A stretch of 64,000 bases of DNA, from positions 1,612,001-1,676,000 of the forward strand of contig JAUCEF010000011.1 in NCBI GenBank assembly GCA_033558025.1, given 5' to 3'. The notes under the pieces are model-generated. The model saw only the letters and a list, made by a program, of their open reading frames with translations. It was not told where the DNA came from and did not search any database. The position numbers and the translations under genes were made by a program. Shown here in pieces: positions 22,918 through 32,951 of this stretch (its first letter is position 1; the number at the start of each line of letters is the position of its first letter). Origin of the DNA: Phytophthora sp. 'mugwort' (Eukaryota > Oomycota > Peronosporomycetes > Peronosporales > Peronosporaceae).

Positions 22918-23673
22918 TCAAGCTGACACCCACGTGACCTTGTCCTCGGTAGGCTTGCGGACGCCCTTGGGGATCTGAGCATCTTCTTTTGGGACACCGA
23001 CATAGAACAGACCCAGACACTTGTCCTTCTCCTCCAGCTTCAGATGGTCCTTCATCTCCTGGGCCTTGGTAATAGGTGGGCCCGAGCTCCAGTAGCCCGC
23101 GACGCCATGCGCCGTAGCCACCAGGTGCATGTTCTGCACGGCACAGGCCACAGAGCACATTTCTTCCCACTCGGGGATCTTGCCGCTCTTCTGGCGCTTC
23201 ATACAGATAGCGATCACGTGCGACGAAGCCGTACAGTTAAAGAGCATCTTCTTGTACTTGGACTCGAGGAACTTGTCTTCGGGCACGTGAGTCTTGTACC
23301 AGTCGGCCATGAGCTGGCCGAGCTCCAGGCGCTTCTCGGGGGCCTCGAACACCACGAAGCGCCAGGGCTCCGTCTTGCCGTGCGTCGGCGCCCAGTTGGC
23401 GGCGACGAGCATTTTGTCCAGCACTTCGCGAGGCGCCATCTTCTCGCTGTCGTAGTCGGGCGGGAAGATGCTGCGACGCTCGGCGATGAGCTCCTCGGCC
23501 GTCCAGAGCTTGTCACCGTTGGCGTTGCGCACCGTGGTCTTCGTTACGGTCTTGACCGTCTTCTTGCCCAGGTCGGAGGCGGCGATCTCGGCATGCAGCT
23601 TGAGAGCGTAGAGCGCCAGACCCACGCTCGCGGCGGTGGACACGACGGCTAAGGTGGTGGAGGTCTCTGGCAT
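22918..23673 (-). CDS. nitroreductase-family FMN oxidoreductase, membrane-anchored
   Basis: Single exon, 251 aa. Residues about 5-27 (TTLAVVSTAASVGLALYAL) form an N-terminal hydrophobic helix, either anchor or organelle signal. The nitroreductase fold follows. RRSIFPPDY and VLDKMLVAANWAPTHGKTEPW give the FMN-binding Arg/Ser-type loop and the family's N/W/P segment. CAVQNMHLVATAHGVAGYWSSG is the central helix that packs on FMN. Its end, GLFYVGVPK, is the conserved final strand. Members use NAD(P)H to reduce nitro groups, quinones or flavins; the substrate here is unknown. Divergent from sulfite oxidase, with only 109 bp between ATGs. Confidence 0.88.
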   Translation of the reverse strand: MPETSTTLAVVSTAASVGLALYALKLHAEIAASDLGKKTVKTVTKTTVRNANGDKLWTAEELIAERRSIFPPDYDSEKMAPREVLDKMLVAANWAPTHGKTEPWRFVVFEAPEKRLELGQLMADWYKTHVPEDKFLESKYKKMLFNCTASSHVIAICMKRQKSGKIPEWEEMCSVACAVQNMHLVATAHGVAGYWSSGPPITKAQEMKDHLKLEEKDKCLGLFYVGVPKEDAQIPKGVRKPTEDKVTWVSA

Positions 23674-23700
23674 TTTGAGAAGTGCCGTATGTGTGGCTGA

Positions 23701-23715
23701 GACTTGAGGGAATGA
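23701..23715 (-). promoter_or_regulatory. candidate initiator of the nitroreductase gene
   Basis: The minus strand reads TCATTCCCTCAAGTC, matching TCATTYYN followed by CA-A. It lies 28-42 bp upstream of the nitroreductase ATG, inside the 109-bp divergent promoter shared with sulfite oxidase. Confidence 0.45.
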
Positions 23716-23782
23716 TGGTAGGTCGGTGACGCGGGATCATATGCGTCCGCTGGCTACGGTCACAACTGATTACTCAAATTGA

Positions 23783-25672
23783 ATGCTTGGACGCTTCTCA
23801 TCACCATCTGGTGTGCAGATCACAAGACACGCGCCAGCGTCTACTGATCGTGCGAGATCGTCGGACCCAATGCTTGCCGCTCACGTCAAGACGGCGCTGC
23901 GCCGCACTCGCCTGCCTCACTCGCTCTCTCCATCATATACAGCGCCGCTACAAGCCGCGTATCATCAGTATAGCAGTCATAGTCAGAAACCTTCCGCTTC
24001 CTGGAAGCTCCGAGCCATCGGAGCGTCTGGTGCGGGTTTGGCACTGTACACTGCACTGTGCGAACAGCCAGAGGTGGAAAAAGGTGAAGGCGACGCTTCT
24101 GTGACTCCTGGTGAGGTTCGGCCCGACCTGCCGACGCTCTCGTTTGATGAAGTTCAGAGACACACGGGCGCCAACAAGAGCGGTACGTGGGTCGTCTACA
24201 GACACGGCGTCTACGACATCACTAAGTTCATCGCGTCGCACCCGGGCGGCACCAAGATCCTGTTGGCGGCCGGTAACTCCATCGAACCTTTTTGGCAGCT
24301 GTATGCAGCCCACAACCACGCAGACGTACACAAGATCTTGGAAAAACTACGGATTGGCAACTTGAGGGAGGAAGACGTGGAGATGCTGGAAGCGCTGAGG
24401 AAAGAGCGGTACGGCGAAGGACCGTACAGCAGAGATCCGACGCGCCATCCGGCACTTAAGGTAAATTCGAGCATGCCATTCAATGCCGAACCGCCAGCGG
24501 AACTTTTGATGGAGTCGTTCATCACGCCGAACGACTTGTTCTTCGTGCGCAACCACTTGCCGGTGCCTGAAGTGGATATTGACAACTACACACTGAAGAT
24601 CTCGGGACTGGGGGTTGGTAAGGGGAAGCAAGTGGACTTTACACTGGATGAACTGAAGAGCAACTTTAAACACCACACGGTGACTACCACGGTGCAGTGC
24701 GCTGGCAATCGGCGCGCAGAGATGTCGGGAGTGAAGCAGGTGAATGGACTGAGCTGGGATACGACGGCCTTATCTACGGCTAATTGGACTGGTGTGCTGC
24801 TATCCGATGTGCTTGCGAGTATTGGTATCACTGATGAGGACTCTCGTCATGGTGAGTGTGAGTGCGAGGTGGGAGAAAGCATGGAGAGTTGCGACGATTG
24901 CAACACTGTCATCGAGCATGTGCAGTTCCAAGGGTTAGACGCCGACACCGAGGGCAATACGTATGGCGCTTCGATCCCTGTTGCTACTGCGTTGGACCCC
25001 AGGAAAGATGTACTGCTAGCATTTGAGATGAATGGCGAGACGATCCCGCGTGACCACGGCTTTCCGCTGCGTGTTATCGTACCTGGCACAGTTGGCGCTC
25101 GCAACGTGAAATTCCTGCACCGAATCATCCTTTCGAGCGAAGAGAGCCCAAGTTTCTGGCAGCAGCGCGACTACAAGGGCTTCCCTCCGAACGTGGATTA
25201 TTCTCGCGATGACTACTGGAAGTTTGCCGGTGATTCCATTCAGGAGTTGCCAGTGCAGTCTGCGATTACAGAGCCCAAGAACGGATCTGTTCACTTTGTA
25301 GATGATATCTCGGATAGCTCGATCGTGACTATTAAAGGCTACGCATGGAGTGGTGGTGGCCGCAATATCATTCGTGTCGATATCTCTGTTGACGGTGGAA
25401 AAACATGGACACCGGCGGAGCTGCACGAGTCTGGCAAGCGCCAAAAATACAACCGCGCTTGGGCTTGGACTCCTTGGGAGCTAGATGTGGAGGTGCCGCC
25501 AGACACAAAGAAGCTGGACATCATGTGCAAGGCTGTAGACGCGTCGTATAATGTTCAGCCAGACACTATCGCTCCAATCTGGAATATGCGTGGCGTGTTG
25601 AACAATGCCTGGCATCGAGTACACGTTACAGTGGAAGAGCCTGACGAGGAATATGACGATGAAGAGGTTTAA
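23783..25672 (+). CDS. sulfite oxidase (cytochrome b5 + molybdopterin)
   Basis: Single exon, 629 aa. The basic N-terminus followed by a hydrophobic stretch near residues 78-95 suits import to the mitochondrial intermembrane space. A cytochrome b5 domain (about 108-190) has the heme motif HPGG near residue 153 and a second His in the NHADVH segment. The Moco domain (about 215-460) includes FFVRNHLPVPEV (Arg equivalent to human Arg160). TTTVQCAGNRR supplies the molybdenum-ligating Cys near residue 306, and HGFPLRVIVPGTVGARNVKF follows. The C-terminal dimerisation domain runs to about 620 and ends in acidic residues. It oxidises sulfite to sulfate and passes electrons to cytochrome c. A Cys-rich insert (about residues 355-380, HGECECEVGESMESCDDC) is unusual. 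Confidence 0.95.
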   Translation: MLGRFSSPSGVQITRHAPASTDRARSSDPMLAAHVKTALRRTRLPHSLSPSYTAPLQAAYHQYSSHSQKPSASWKLRAIGASGAGLALYTALCEQPEVEKGEGDASVTPGEVRPDLPTLSFDEVQRHTGANKSGTWVVYRHGVYDITKFIASHPGGTKILLAAGNSIEPFWQLYAAHNHADVHKILEKLRIGNLREEDVEMLEALRKERYGEGPYSRDPTRHPALKVNSSMPFNAEPPAELLMESFITPNDLFFVRNHLPVPEVDIDNYTLKISGLGVGKGKQVDFTLDELKSNFKHHTVTTTVQCAGNRRAEMSGVKQVNGLSWDTTALSTANWTGVLLSDVLASIGITDEDSRHGECECEVGESMESCDDCNTVIEHVQFQGLDADTEGNTYGASIPVATALDPRKDVLLAFEMNGETIPRDHGFPLRVIVPGTVGARNVKFLHRIILSSEESPSFWQQRDYKGFPPNVDYSRDDYWKFAGDSIQELPVQSAITEPKNGSVHFVDDISDSSIVTIKGYAWSGGGRNIIRVDISVDGGKTWTPAELHESGKRQKYNRAWAWTPWELDVEVPPDTKKLDIMCKAVDASYNVQPDTIAPIWNMRGVLNNAWHRVHVTVEEPDEEYDDEEV

Positions 25673-25750
25673 GCACCCAAATTAACGATTCTGAAACGTT
25701 TACTTAAGTACCTTTTTCAGACATGCACATGTAAATTTTGCCCTTTACCA

Positions 25751-27035
25751 TTACGCTCCCCTGGGGTAGAGAATCTCACGAACAGTCTTGAGCATAACGT
25801 CGGACCACTGCGTCGTGGCGTCACGCAGGTTTTCAAGCTCGCTGAAAGTAATTGGAAACTCTGGTCGGCGAATCTTGTAGAAAGCAGCACGCCGCATCGT
25901 GACAACCACATCTGAACCTCCAGCTATGCTGCTCCTGCTCCTGTTTTCCGTCAGCACAACGGCAGTGGAGAGATCTTTACGGACGCGCTTGTGAGAGAGA
26001 TAGGGATACTTCTCGTCCTCATCGACAGAGTCTGCGACCCAGACTGCGCAAGGCTGTCCGTTAAAGCCCCCGTCACTTGCATTAAACATAGCCCGAAATG
26101 ACACAACGTTGCCCTCTGTAGTAATCCCATCTTCATTCGTCGAGCTGATCTTTGTGTGAAACGCTTCTTCCTCCGCAACGTCGTAGTCGTCTCGAATCGA
26201 GATGTGCCCCAACTGCTCCGAGATGATGATCTCCATGTGGTTCTTATAGAACGACAGTGCGTCATAGACCTGTTGAAGCGACTTGACTCCTGGGAACTGA
26301 ATCGTCTCGAAGCGAACAGAGCAGAGATCGCCCTCGTCATTCTCATATTGGTTCTCAGAAAACTGCTTCTTCGTGGGATCCAAGAAACTGCTTGGCCCCA
26401 TGATAAATTCCAGCGCATTGCGGATCTTCTGATCCCGCATGGCCAGCAATGTAGCCCGTCTCTCCTTCCAGTCCTTCGTCAAACTAATATAACTATAGAG
26501 CGGATAGTAGTGCTGGTCCGTCAGACATTGCGACAGCGCCGACTGCATCTTGGCAACTCGCAGTTGCTGAGTGTGGATCGAGTACAATAGCGCCGAGTAC
26601 TCGGCCGCCACAGGACGTAACACCGGGTCCTCCTGTAGCGTCAATTGCGGCGGCAAGTCTTTCGTTTTCAACACTGCGACGGCCGACTGCAAGAGTCGGA
26701 TCTCTTCCTCCAGTTTCTCCTGCACACGGCAACCAACACTCTTAGCTTTGCCACAGACTCATTCCGACTGCGCTCTCTCTTACCTTTCGCTCTGCGTGGC
26801 TAAGCTTGCGTCTCTTGACCTTGAGCGCACCCACTTTAGACGCGTCGGGGATTAACTGGCCCACATGAGTGGGTACTTTGGGGCTCGAGTAGTTGCTCGT
26901 TGGCATTACACTGGCAATGTTCCCAAATGACGGTTCGCCAACATGGGTTGAATCAACCATACAATTGTCAAGCTTTTTGGGAGTGGTCCACGGGTCATTT
27001 GATAGGCTAGCTGGCATCAAGTTTAGTCGCCCCAC
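25751..27035 (-). CDS. bZIP-like/coiled-coil protein, possible M96 family
   Basis: Exons (minus) are inferred at 27035-26784 and 26719-25751, joined in phase 0 across GTAAGA..GTGCAG (64 nt), giving 406 aa. The junction unites a basic stretch (KVKRRKLSHAERK) with a heptad helix (EKLEEEIRLLQSAVAVLK), giving a short basic-plus-leucine-rich arrangement. The rest (about residues 150-400) has TKDWKERRATLLAMRDQK, then a folded region with LQQVYDALSFYKNHMEIII. It ends in a mixed alpha/beta part. This resembles the large oomycete 'M96 mating-specific' protein family, many members of which carry bZIP-like N-termini. That label is from memory and tentative. A DNA-binding role is plausible but not shown. 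Confidence 0.65.
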
Positions 27036-27365
27036 AACGTAAACAGTTGATAACTAACGCAGTTTAGCTGTCTTTATTTTCAGCCTTCTAAAAAGTATTT
27101 ACAGAAACTCCATTAGTACTTTATTAGTTATCCAAGAAAACGGCATTTGATCACAATTCCCGCCAAAACTCCGAAAGCGCGCTTAACTTCCGAATTCACC
27201 ACACAAACAGAGCAGCATACCCAAGTTCTCCGCTAGTGCCGACCAGAAGCTACCCCCAGATGATCAGTCCGAGTGGAAGATTTGCGAAAAAAAAAAAACG
27301 TATTATTCAGGTACGCACCACATTTATGGACTAGACCTTGAATCGTCCGTTGCACTTCCATTCGT
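27036..27365. other. AT-rich spacer
   Basis: This 330-bp AT-rich stretch lies upstream of the bZIP-like gene (minus) and holds no coding frame with recognisable content. A run of twelve A residues sits near 27287. It marks the boundary between the gene-dense block and the repeat-rich zone. Confidence 0.4.
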
Positions 27366-28066
27366 ATGCGTCTCGCTGCCACCGCACTCTCTGGGGGCTA
27401 CGCACGACAACACCATCTTCACGGATCGGAAAGAGCTTCACACGGACATGCTACCGTCACCAGAGAACTCGAAACCGAAGACAACGGAGAAGGCTTCGAA
27501 GAATTTGGGCGAAGCTGGGCTGTCCTGGTAGACCTAGGACAAGGGTCTAGCCAGATAATCAGAATGATCCAACCCAAGCGCAAACCTCGAAATGGCGAGC
27601 TTACCAACGAAATTCAGTGTAATCGGCGCGTTGCTTCTGACCGCATCGCTGCCGAGATGTTCTTCGGCTGCTTGAGCAAGCTGCGGACGATCATGTCAGA
27701 AACGTTTCGGTGGAGTCCCGACAAGTTCGACATGATCGCGAACATTACTTGCGCCTTGACGAACTACCACATGTTGCTAATGCCTCTCTTTGCTCAAGAT
27801 GACGCTGAAGGAGTACATACGACGTGGTGAGCAAGCGAAGGAAATGCGTGCGCACAACTAAGCTACGTACCGTCGTCGCCGGGCCAACCGGATCAGCTTC
27901 GAAATTCGATCAAGCGCGTCGCAGCAATCGCAGCCATTGCAAACATTTTGGCCCCTCCATTTCTCGCCGCACTATCTTCGTAGCGGCCAACTTCATGGTT
28001 GCGGGAGTCGTCTTCTCTTCATTAGACATCGCTGCATACACAAGACGTAGTGGTAAGCAAATATAA
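27366..28066 (+). pseudogene. PIF/Harbinger (DDE_Tnp_4) transposase, C-terminal relic
   Basis: The frame at 27366-27830 contains PKRKPRNGELTNEIQCNRRV then SDRIAAEMFFGCLSKLRTIM, SETFRWSPDKFDM and CALTNYH. This is the characteristic final third of HARBI1-like DDE_Tnp_4 transposases (the ENFFGR-type catalytic Glu block). The N-terminal two thirds, with the first two Asp residues, are missing. Another frame (27824-28066) follows with a basic YRRRRANRIS-type stretch, perhaps debris of the second (Myb-like) ORF. Another Harbinger fragment, holding the complementary N-terminal part, lies at 46.2-46.9 kb on the minus strand. Confidence 0.65.
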
Positions 28067-28090
28067 TTGTTTTTAGATCGCGAAAGTTGC

Positions 28091-28150
28091 CAGTAGGAGG
28101 AATCGAACCACCATCTTCTCTTTCGAGAGCTTTTCCGCTAAGTTAGACTG
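28091..28150 (-). other. tRNA-like polymerase III promoter remnant
   Basis: On the minus strand this carries a perfect B box (GGTTCGATTCC) preceded by an A-box-like TAACTTAGCGGAAAAGC. Spacing is about 35 nt, as in a tRNA or tRNA-derived SINE. The acceptor and T stems do not pair fully, so it is not a functional tRNA gene. Confidence 0.35.
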
Positions 28151-28499
28151 ACTGTGAGTGCGAACGGAGCATTATTCCCCCTAGGCCAGATATGGACCAC
28201 CGCCGAGGCAAGCGGCAACCCTCTTAGAGCGACACTTTGCAGCGCCACTCCCACTGAATTAGCCCCAAACAGGCTAATGTAAGGGGTGATCAATTGCATT
28301 CTGAGCAACAGGTCGCATGGCGATTTTAGGGGGCGCGATGGAAATGCAGCGACTGTTTTTTGTTCCTCTGTTGGTCCGTGCAATGGTTGGTATTCAATAA
28401 AATACCGAATTTCTTCTGTCAAACCATACGATTTGTCAAAGCGTACACTTGCCTTTCGACTAATAGAGAGCCAGAATTGATTCCTCCACGTCTAATTGC

Positions 28500-30020
28500 G
28501 GACAATTATTGTACACCCCTTGCCAAACCGTACAACAGCTGTTTGAAAACAAAATCGAGTCAGTCAGCCGTTCGATGGCTCCTACGCATAGGAAGCGACC
28601 AAAAAGGATTCCCGGCTACCAGACGGCGTCGGCCGAGCCGAAAAGCAGCACAAGAAACATCAAATTCTGCGGAGGAGAAACTAAGCGTCATAAATCATTT
28701 GGTCCAGCACGGTAGAGTACTATCAGCTATTTTTATCCTGGCATGGCACCTGCTAAATTCTAGAGCCGTCGGGTTCTAATTCTGGCTTGGCGTCGTAATC
28801 GAGCTCAGATTGAGGACATGCGCAGCCGAACTGGCGGTGGAAGCAAGCAAAGGCAACTCGGTCTCAGCACAATGTTGCCGAGACAGCAAGAATTGGAGCT
28901 AGTTCGGTGGATAAACGAGATCCGACAGGAAGGCGTACCCGTTACGTCGACGATGCTACGCATACAAGCTCTAGATGTTGCAGCAAAGGCGGGGATTACG
29001 CATTTTAATGCGTCTTGGAGTTGGCAGAAGCGTTTAAAACGTGCCACCGACTATCGCTTCGCTGCAAGACACGGCAAGGGCAAATCCGGCCATCTGAACT
29101 CACTAGGATCGTCTATGAGTTTGCAGAGGAGGTGAAACTATTTTTTTTACCGGTACTGAATTAATAATATTTGCTTAAATTAAGTTTGCTAACATTTATT
29201 TACTACTTAATGCCTTGTAGCTGCTTGCTTCGAGTATCTTCAAAACAAAACACCAGCAAGGAAAGGAAGCAAATCCGTATGGATCCGTTGTGGTGGTAAA
29301 TCCAAGACTGTGCTACAGTAATACTACTGGGGATTCTATCGGCACACAATTTGCTCCTGTCGTCGTCTTCAAAATGAACCTTCGAAGTTTCACGAACGCC
29401 GTGATGAAACCGATGACCTTCGACAAGGTTTCAGTGAACGCATGTGGCGGACAGAAGACACACGCGCTCAAAGTAAGTTCAGTATGCAAGTCTACGCCAA
29501 CGCAAAGGGTAAGCATATAATTATACTTTGGTTAATTTGTTATTTGTGAAAATTGTATGCCTGACAATTTATTTATGCACTGATAAATTTTAAGGCTGGT
29601 GGAACACCTATCTGACAAATGAGTTTTTACATTATCATTTCGCAAATCAACCCGCCCCCCCCCCAGGAGCCAATACTGTTGCTACTTGACGATTTCTTTG
29701 GACATTGGTCCCCAAAGCCGTCGAGTATGCAGAAAAAATCAACGTGACCGTTCTAAAGGTGACGCCCAAGGCAACCTCGGTTGGCCGCCAGTGTCTTCAA
29801 CTTCATCGAAGTCCTCCACGTGGTCGCTCGCGTCGCTATTCCGAATGAAGTTGTGGAGGCAGCTGGACGCAAATATAGTTAGCTTTGCCGTTTTGAGTTC
29901 ACTTTGGCTACATGTTCGTAATATCTTGAACTGGCGTTTGAGGTATCGATGGTGCGTTCTACGGCATTGCGGGCTGTCGCGTGATGGAAATTATACTGGC
30001 CTCGTTCGTTCTGTGGTATG
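28500..30020 (+). pseudogene. pogo-like transposase, degenerate
   Basis: Frames in succession carry a basic N-terminal tract (APTHRKRPKRIPGYQ), then a CENP-B-type helix-turn-helix at 28818-29135 (LVRWINEIRQEGVPVTSTML..FNASWSWQKRLKRA). A segment at 29290-29520 has QFAPVVVFKMN. At 29665-29760 LLLDDFFGHWSPK continues in another frame as QKKSTRP/VLKVTPKATS, the DDE_1 catalytic neighbourhood. A frame with VVEAAGRKY closes it. Multiple stops and shifts, plus an AT-rich insertion near 29136-29280, show that it is dead. Confidence 0.6.
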
Positions 30021-30051
30021 AGACAATTATCGCTGTACCACTTTTCAGGCA

Positions 30052-31110
30052 ATGACGGATTCCACGATATGGTGCCAATACTGGAGCTGTGAGGGCATAT
30101 ATTCCGTCGACGAGGACATAGTAGTCTGGTGGGAGCTCTCGAGTCCGCTACGCGCTACCCTCGATTCCTACATGCACGGGACATACCTTGAGATCCCAGT
30201 CGCAAAATATAAGAACGTTAGTTGCTATCGTCGCCCTGCGACTGCCAAACCCGTTCGCGTTGGCATCTGGAACGTTAACCTCCACGTGCAAGCCATTAAT
30301 GGCCCCAAGAGGTTGGTCAAAGGAATCTCCTGGCGAAATCGGCTGCTACTTAAGCTAGAAACTGCGCAAGATGCGCCAGCGCTTCTGTAAAGCGGCTATC
30401 GCAGCCATCTGATACTTTCGACACGTTGAATCAGCAATCTGATATCTGGTTTCCTGTTGACTCACCACGTTTGCTGCTCCAAGTCAGTGCAGCAGGAACC
30501 TCGACAGCTCGCGCTTGCTGTGATCGGTATCTTCGATGAACGGATCGCACTACTCGAGAAGCCTGTCAAAATGGATTCGATTGACCCGATTTATTTAGGA
30601 AGGTGCGTGAATTCTCGTTCGTATAGATGTGAGCAAAACATCGCGTCGCTTCTGCAAGTGCTGAAGGGAGACAGGGAACATGCTCCACGCCAAGAGGCTG
30701 ACGCCGTTTCTTGCTCTCCTATTCTTCATGACCTTAAGTTGCTCTGGAGGATAAATATCAAGCGCGTATGCGCCATCAATTTCACGTCTTCCCCTTCCAT
30801 GATTCCTTTTGCGTATTGAAGTTGAAGGGCCTTTGCGCGGAAACTCACTAGGCGTGGTGTTTTTAGTATATCGCAAGATCGGTGAAATGGCCATCACTCT
30901 TTCGAACACAAATTCCACGATAGATAGTCCAATTTACATGAATTCCGCGATGGAGAAGCGTTTTCCAAGAATAGCCTTTCCCGTCGGACACGACCTTATT
31001 GTTTATCTGACAGGGATCCCGGGTATGTTTTTATGCATTTATAAGAGAGACCTACACGTCGCATATATGATGGCATCGGCTCCATATCCACAGAACATAC
31101 ATAATGGCAT
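30052..31110. other. unassigned ORF fragments
   Basis: The plus frame at 30052-30390 (112 aa) has protein-like composition (YSVDEDIVVWWELSSPLRAT), and frames on both strands at 30457-31225 reach 100-138 aa. None shows a motif I recognise and no start or splice signals fit. They are probably remains of a further transposon or of repeat DNA. Confidence 0.35.
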
Positions 31111-31122
31111 CATTGCAGGACA

Positions 31123-31222
31123 GACAGTAAATAATGTCATGAGGAAGAGCACTAACGCAACGCATCAGGAAGAGCACTATCGCAAGGCATCAATGCTCTT
31201 CCTCATGACATTATTTACTGTC
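31123..31222. repeat. perfect 29-bp inverted repeat around a 25-bp tandem duplication
   Basis: 31123-31151 is the exact reverse complement of 31194-31222. Within it, the unit AGGAAGAGCACTAWCGCAAS is repeated (about 31143-31167 and 31168-31192). The RNA would fold into a 29-bp stem with a 42-nt loop. Confidence 0.95.
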
Positions 31223-31583
31223 TAATCTTATGTGCAATTATCTTGTAGCCTCATTGACCGAGCGAGTTCTCGAATACTATCTGTTCTGCCTCAAAAAGAG
31301 AATCATATCGATTGCCGCAGCCGATCACGCTCCTGCCCGTACGCCGTCCTCGCGACACTGAAGAAGCGCTCTGCGATGTTGAAAGTAGGCGAAATGGTGC
31401 ATAGCGCTATTCCACTGCAGCAGAGCGGCGGCGCTTTTGCAGATGCGCGACGAATGAGTGTTCCTGGTCGCTGTCACTTGCTCCCTCTCAGCATTAGCAG
31501 CGGAGCACCAGAACGGCAGAAAGGCCACCTTCTCAGCCCGCGTCAGGTGACTTGTTTTCTCGTCGAGCACACGCGCGCAGGGT
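31223..31583. other. no gene seen
   Basis: A plus frame of 117 aa (31232-31585) and an opposing one exist here, but neither shows recognisable domain content. Sequence composition is mixed and the stretch borders the 5S-like segment. Confidence 0.3.
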
Positions 31584-31704
31584 AGATGGCCATCTTAGGC
31601 TGATTCCATCACATCCCGTTCGCTCTGTGAAGTTAAACACCGATCCCGGTTGGTGTAGTGGTGGAGTGGATCCACTGAATTTCAGTAGAATCCCAACTCA
31701 CACG
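31584..31704 (+). pseudogene. 5S rRNA-like sequence, diverged
   Basis: GATGGCCATCTTAGGCTGAT, then CACATCCCGTTCGCTCTGTG, AAGTTAAACACCGATC and CCCGGTTGGTG follow the order and spacing of 5S rRNA. The A-box-like GAAGTTAA core lies near position 47 of the molecule. The 3' half (GGTGGAGTGGATCCACTGAA..) is badly diverged. Probably a 5S pseudogene or 5S-derived repeat. Identification is by eye. Confidence 0.4.
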
Positions 31705-31749
31705 CACTGCGCCCAGATACCGACTAACGGAGAGGGTACTCCGACGGCT

Positions 31750-32550
31750 GTGTTGTTGTTGAGTGGTTCACCTTGTGTACCCGTCGGCGAGCTGGTACCG
31801 CCTCTCGTTGACACGAGATGCGCCCTTTGTGGGCCTTGGATGTCCTTGTAGGGACTTGAGAGGGGGTAGATCTGCACGGGTATTCCTGCGCACGAGATCC
31901 GATGTTGGTTTGGTCTTGAGCTCTTTGCATAGACCTTGTGGATCCGTAATAGAAATACGAGATCCGGAGTTGATCATTCTTGAGGTGTCCTTGCTCCTTA
32001 TCGGTGTTGTCCTTGTTCCTTTACAATGCTTGCCGCCTCCAATAGCGGGATCTTGAGGGGGGGAGTTGAGAAGCCAAAGGGCGAGCGCGACCTGGCCAAG
32101 CTATCCAGGGCTGCCACGTGTGCAGGAAGATCGCCAAAGTTTAGACTTGGTCTATATATGGGGCCAGTATAAATCCCCTATACATAGTCAAGTCTGTCTT
32201 CCAGTGCAAATTCGGTTCTAATTTATACCTTAGCCTATCTACCTTCGAATCCCATCCGAAACCTATCCTACGGACTACTTATAACCCAGGATCCCATCTC
32301 TGACCTATTCCTGGCCACCTGTCTCCACTCTACCTCCCTTTAGCTACGGATCTTCAACCCGGTGTGCACTAAACTGATCGGATCTAGTACTTAGGACCTC
32401 GCCCCACGGGAAGGGTCCAGGATCCGTGCCACATACAGACCAGGCGTGTCACATGGTCCGGATCCATCACCTTGACGCTGTTATGGCTGCTGCTGGCGAC
32501 TTGGATCCTCCAGCTACCGGTCAACTTCCATCTTATCCGGATCTGCAATA
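31750..32550 (+). mobile_element. LTR-like fragment with TATA box and start of gag-like frame
   Basis: The segment has promoter-like sequence (GGTCTATATATGG, about 32149-32161; CAGTATAAATCC, about 32165-32176) and a pyrimidine-rich transcribed leader. It ends near 32430. About 50 bp on, a frame opens with MAAAGDLDPPATGQLPSYPD (from 32482), which looks like the start of a gag protein. The frame breaks into 5S-like sequence at about 32557. No second LTR was found, so this is a truncated element. Exact ends are not defined. Confidence 0.35.
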
Positions 32551-32556
32551 CCACAC

Positions 32557-32593
32557 TCGGGTGGGTGACCACCAGGGAAGTCTGGGTGCTGAC
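32557..32593 (+). pseudogene. 5S rRNA 3'-half remnant
   Basis: GGGTGGGTGACCACCAGGGA followed by AGTCTGGGTGCTGAC matches the conserved loop E/helix IV-V part of 5S rRNA. It lacks the 5' half. It lies about 950 bp downstream of the more complete 5S-like segment at 31584, and the LTR-like fragment lies between them. Confidence 0.45.
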
Positions 32594-32619
32594 TACTTTT
32601 ACTACAGTAACATGATCAG

Positions 32620-32692
32620 TGGAGAAGCAGGATATCGATCCTTGTACCTCTCGTATGCTAAACGAACGCTCTACCATTTGGGCCACATCCCC
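32620..32692 (-). pseudogene. tRNA-Ala(AGC)-like gene, slightly decayed
   Basis: On the minus strand a 73-nt cloverleaf can be drawn: acceptor GGGGATG/CTTCTCC, D arm with GGTAGAGC, anticodon stem TTCGT/ACGAG with loop TTAGCAT (anticodon AGC), T loop ATCGATA, discriminator A. Mismatches occur in the acceptor (T-T), D stem and T stem (A-C), so it is probably a pseudogene or tRNA-derived repeat rather than a working tRNA. Confidence 0.5.
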
Positions 32693-32951
32693 AGGATATG
32701 TTGTGTCACTGGTCTTCAGAAGGAAAAATGAAAACTGAGCTTGCTTTGGCTTAGAACACTGTTACTTCACTATGCAAGTTCCTTGCTACTCTCGGTTCTC
32801 TCCTTAACGGTTTTCTCAGGAACTTGGAGAGACGAGTCCAGGATTTCTCTCAGGGAGTCTGGAGTCTATCCCAGTAGTCATAGCGTCAACGGTCAGATCG
32901 CCTACAAGTCGGTCACCATCAGCTTGGCAAAACATAGGGCGGTGGACAATA

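Noticed and set aside
23044..23652. 202-aa plus frame opposite the nitroreductase
   Set aside because: Antisense shadow; no motif.
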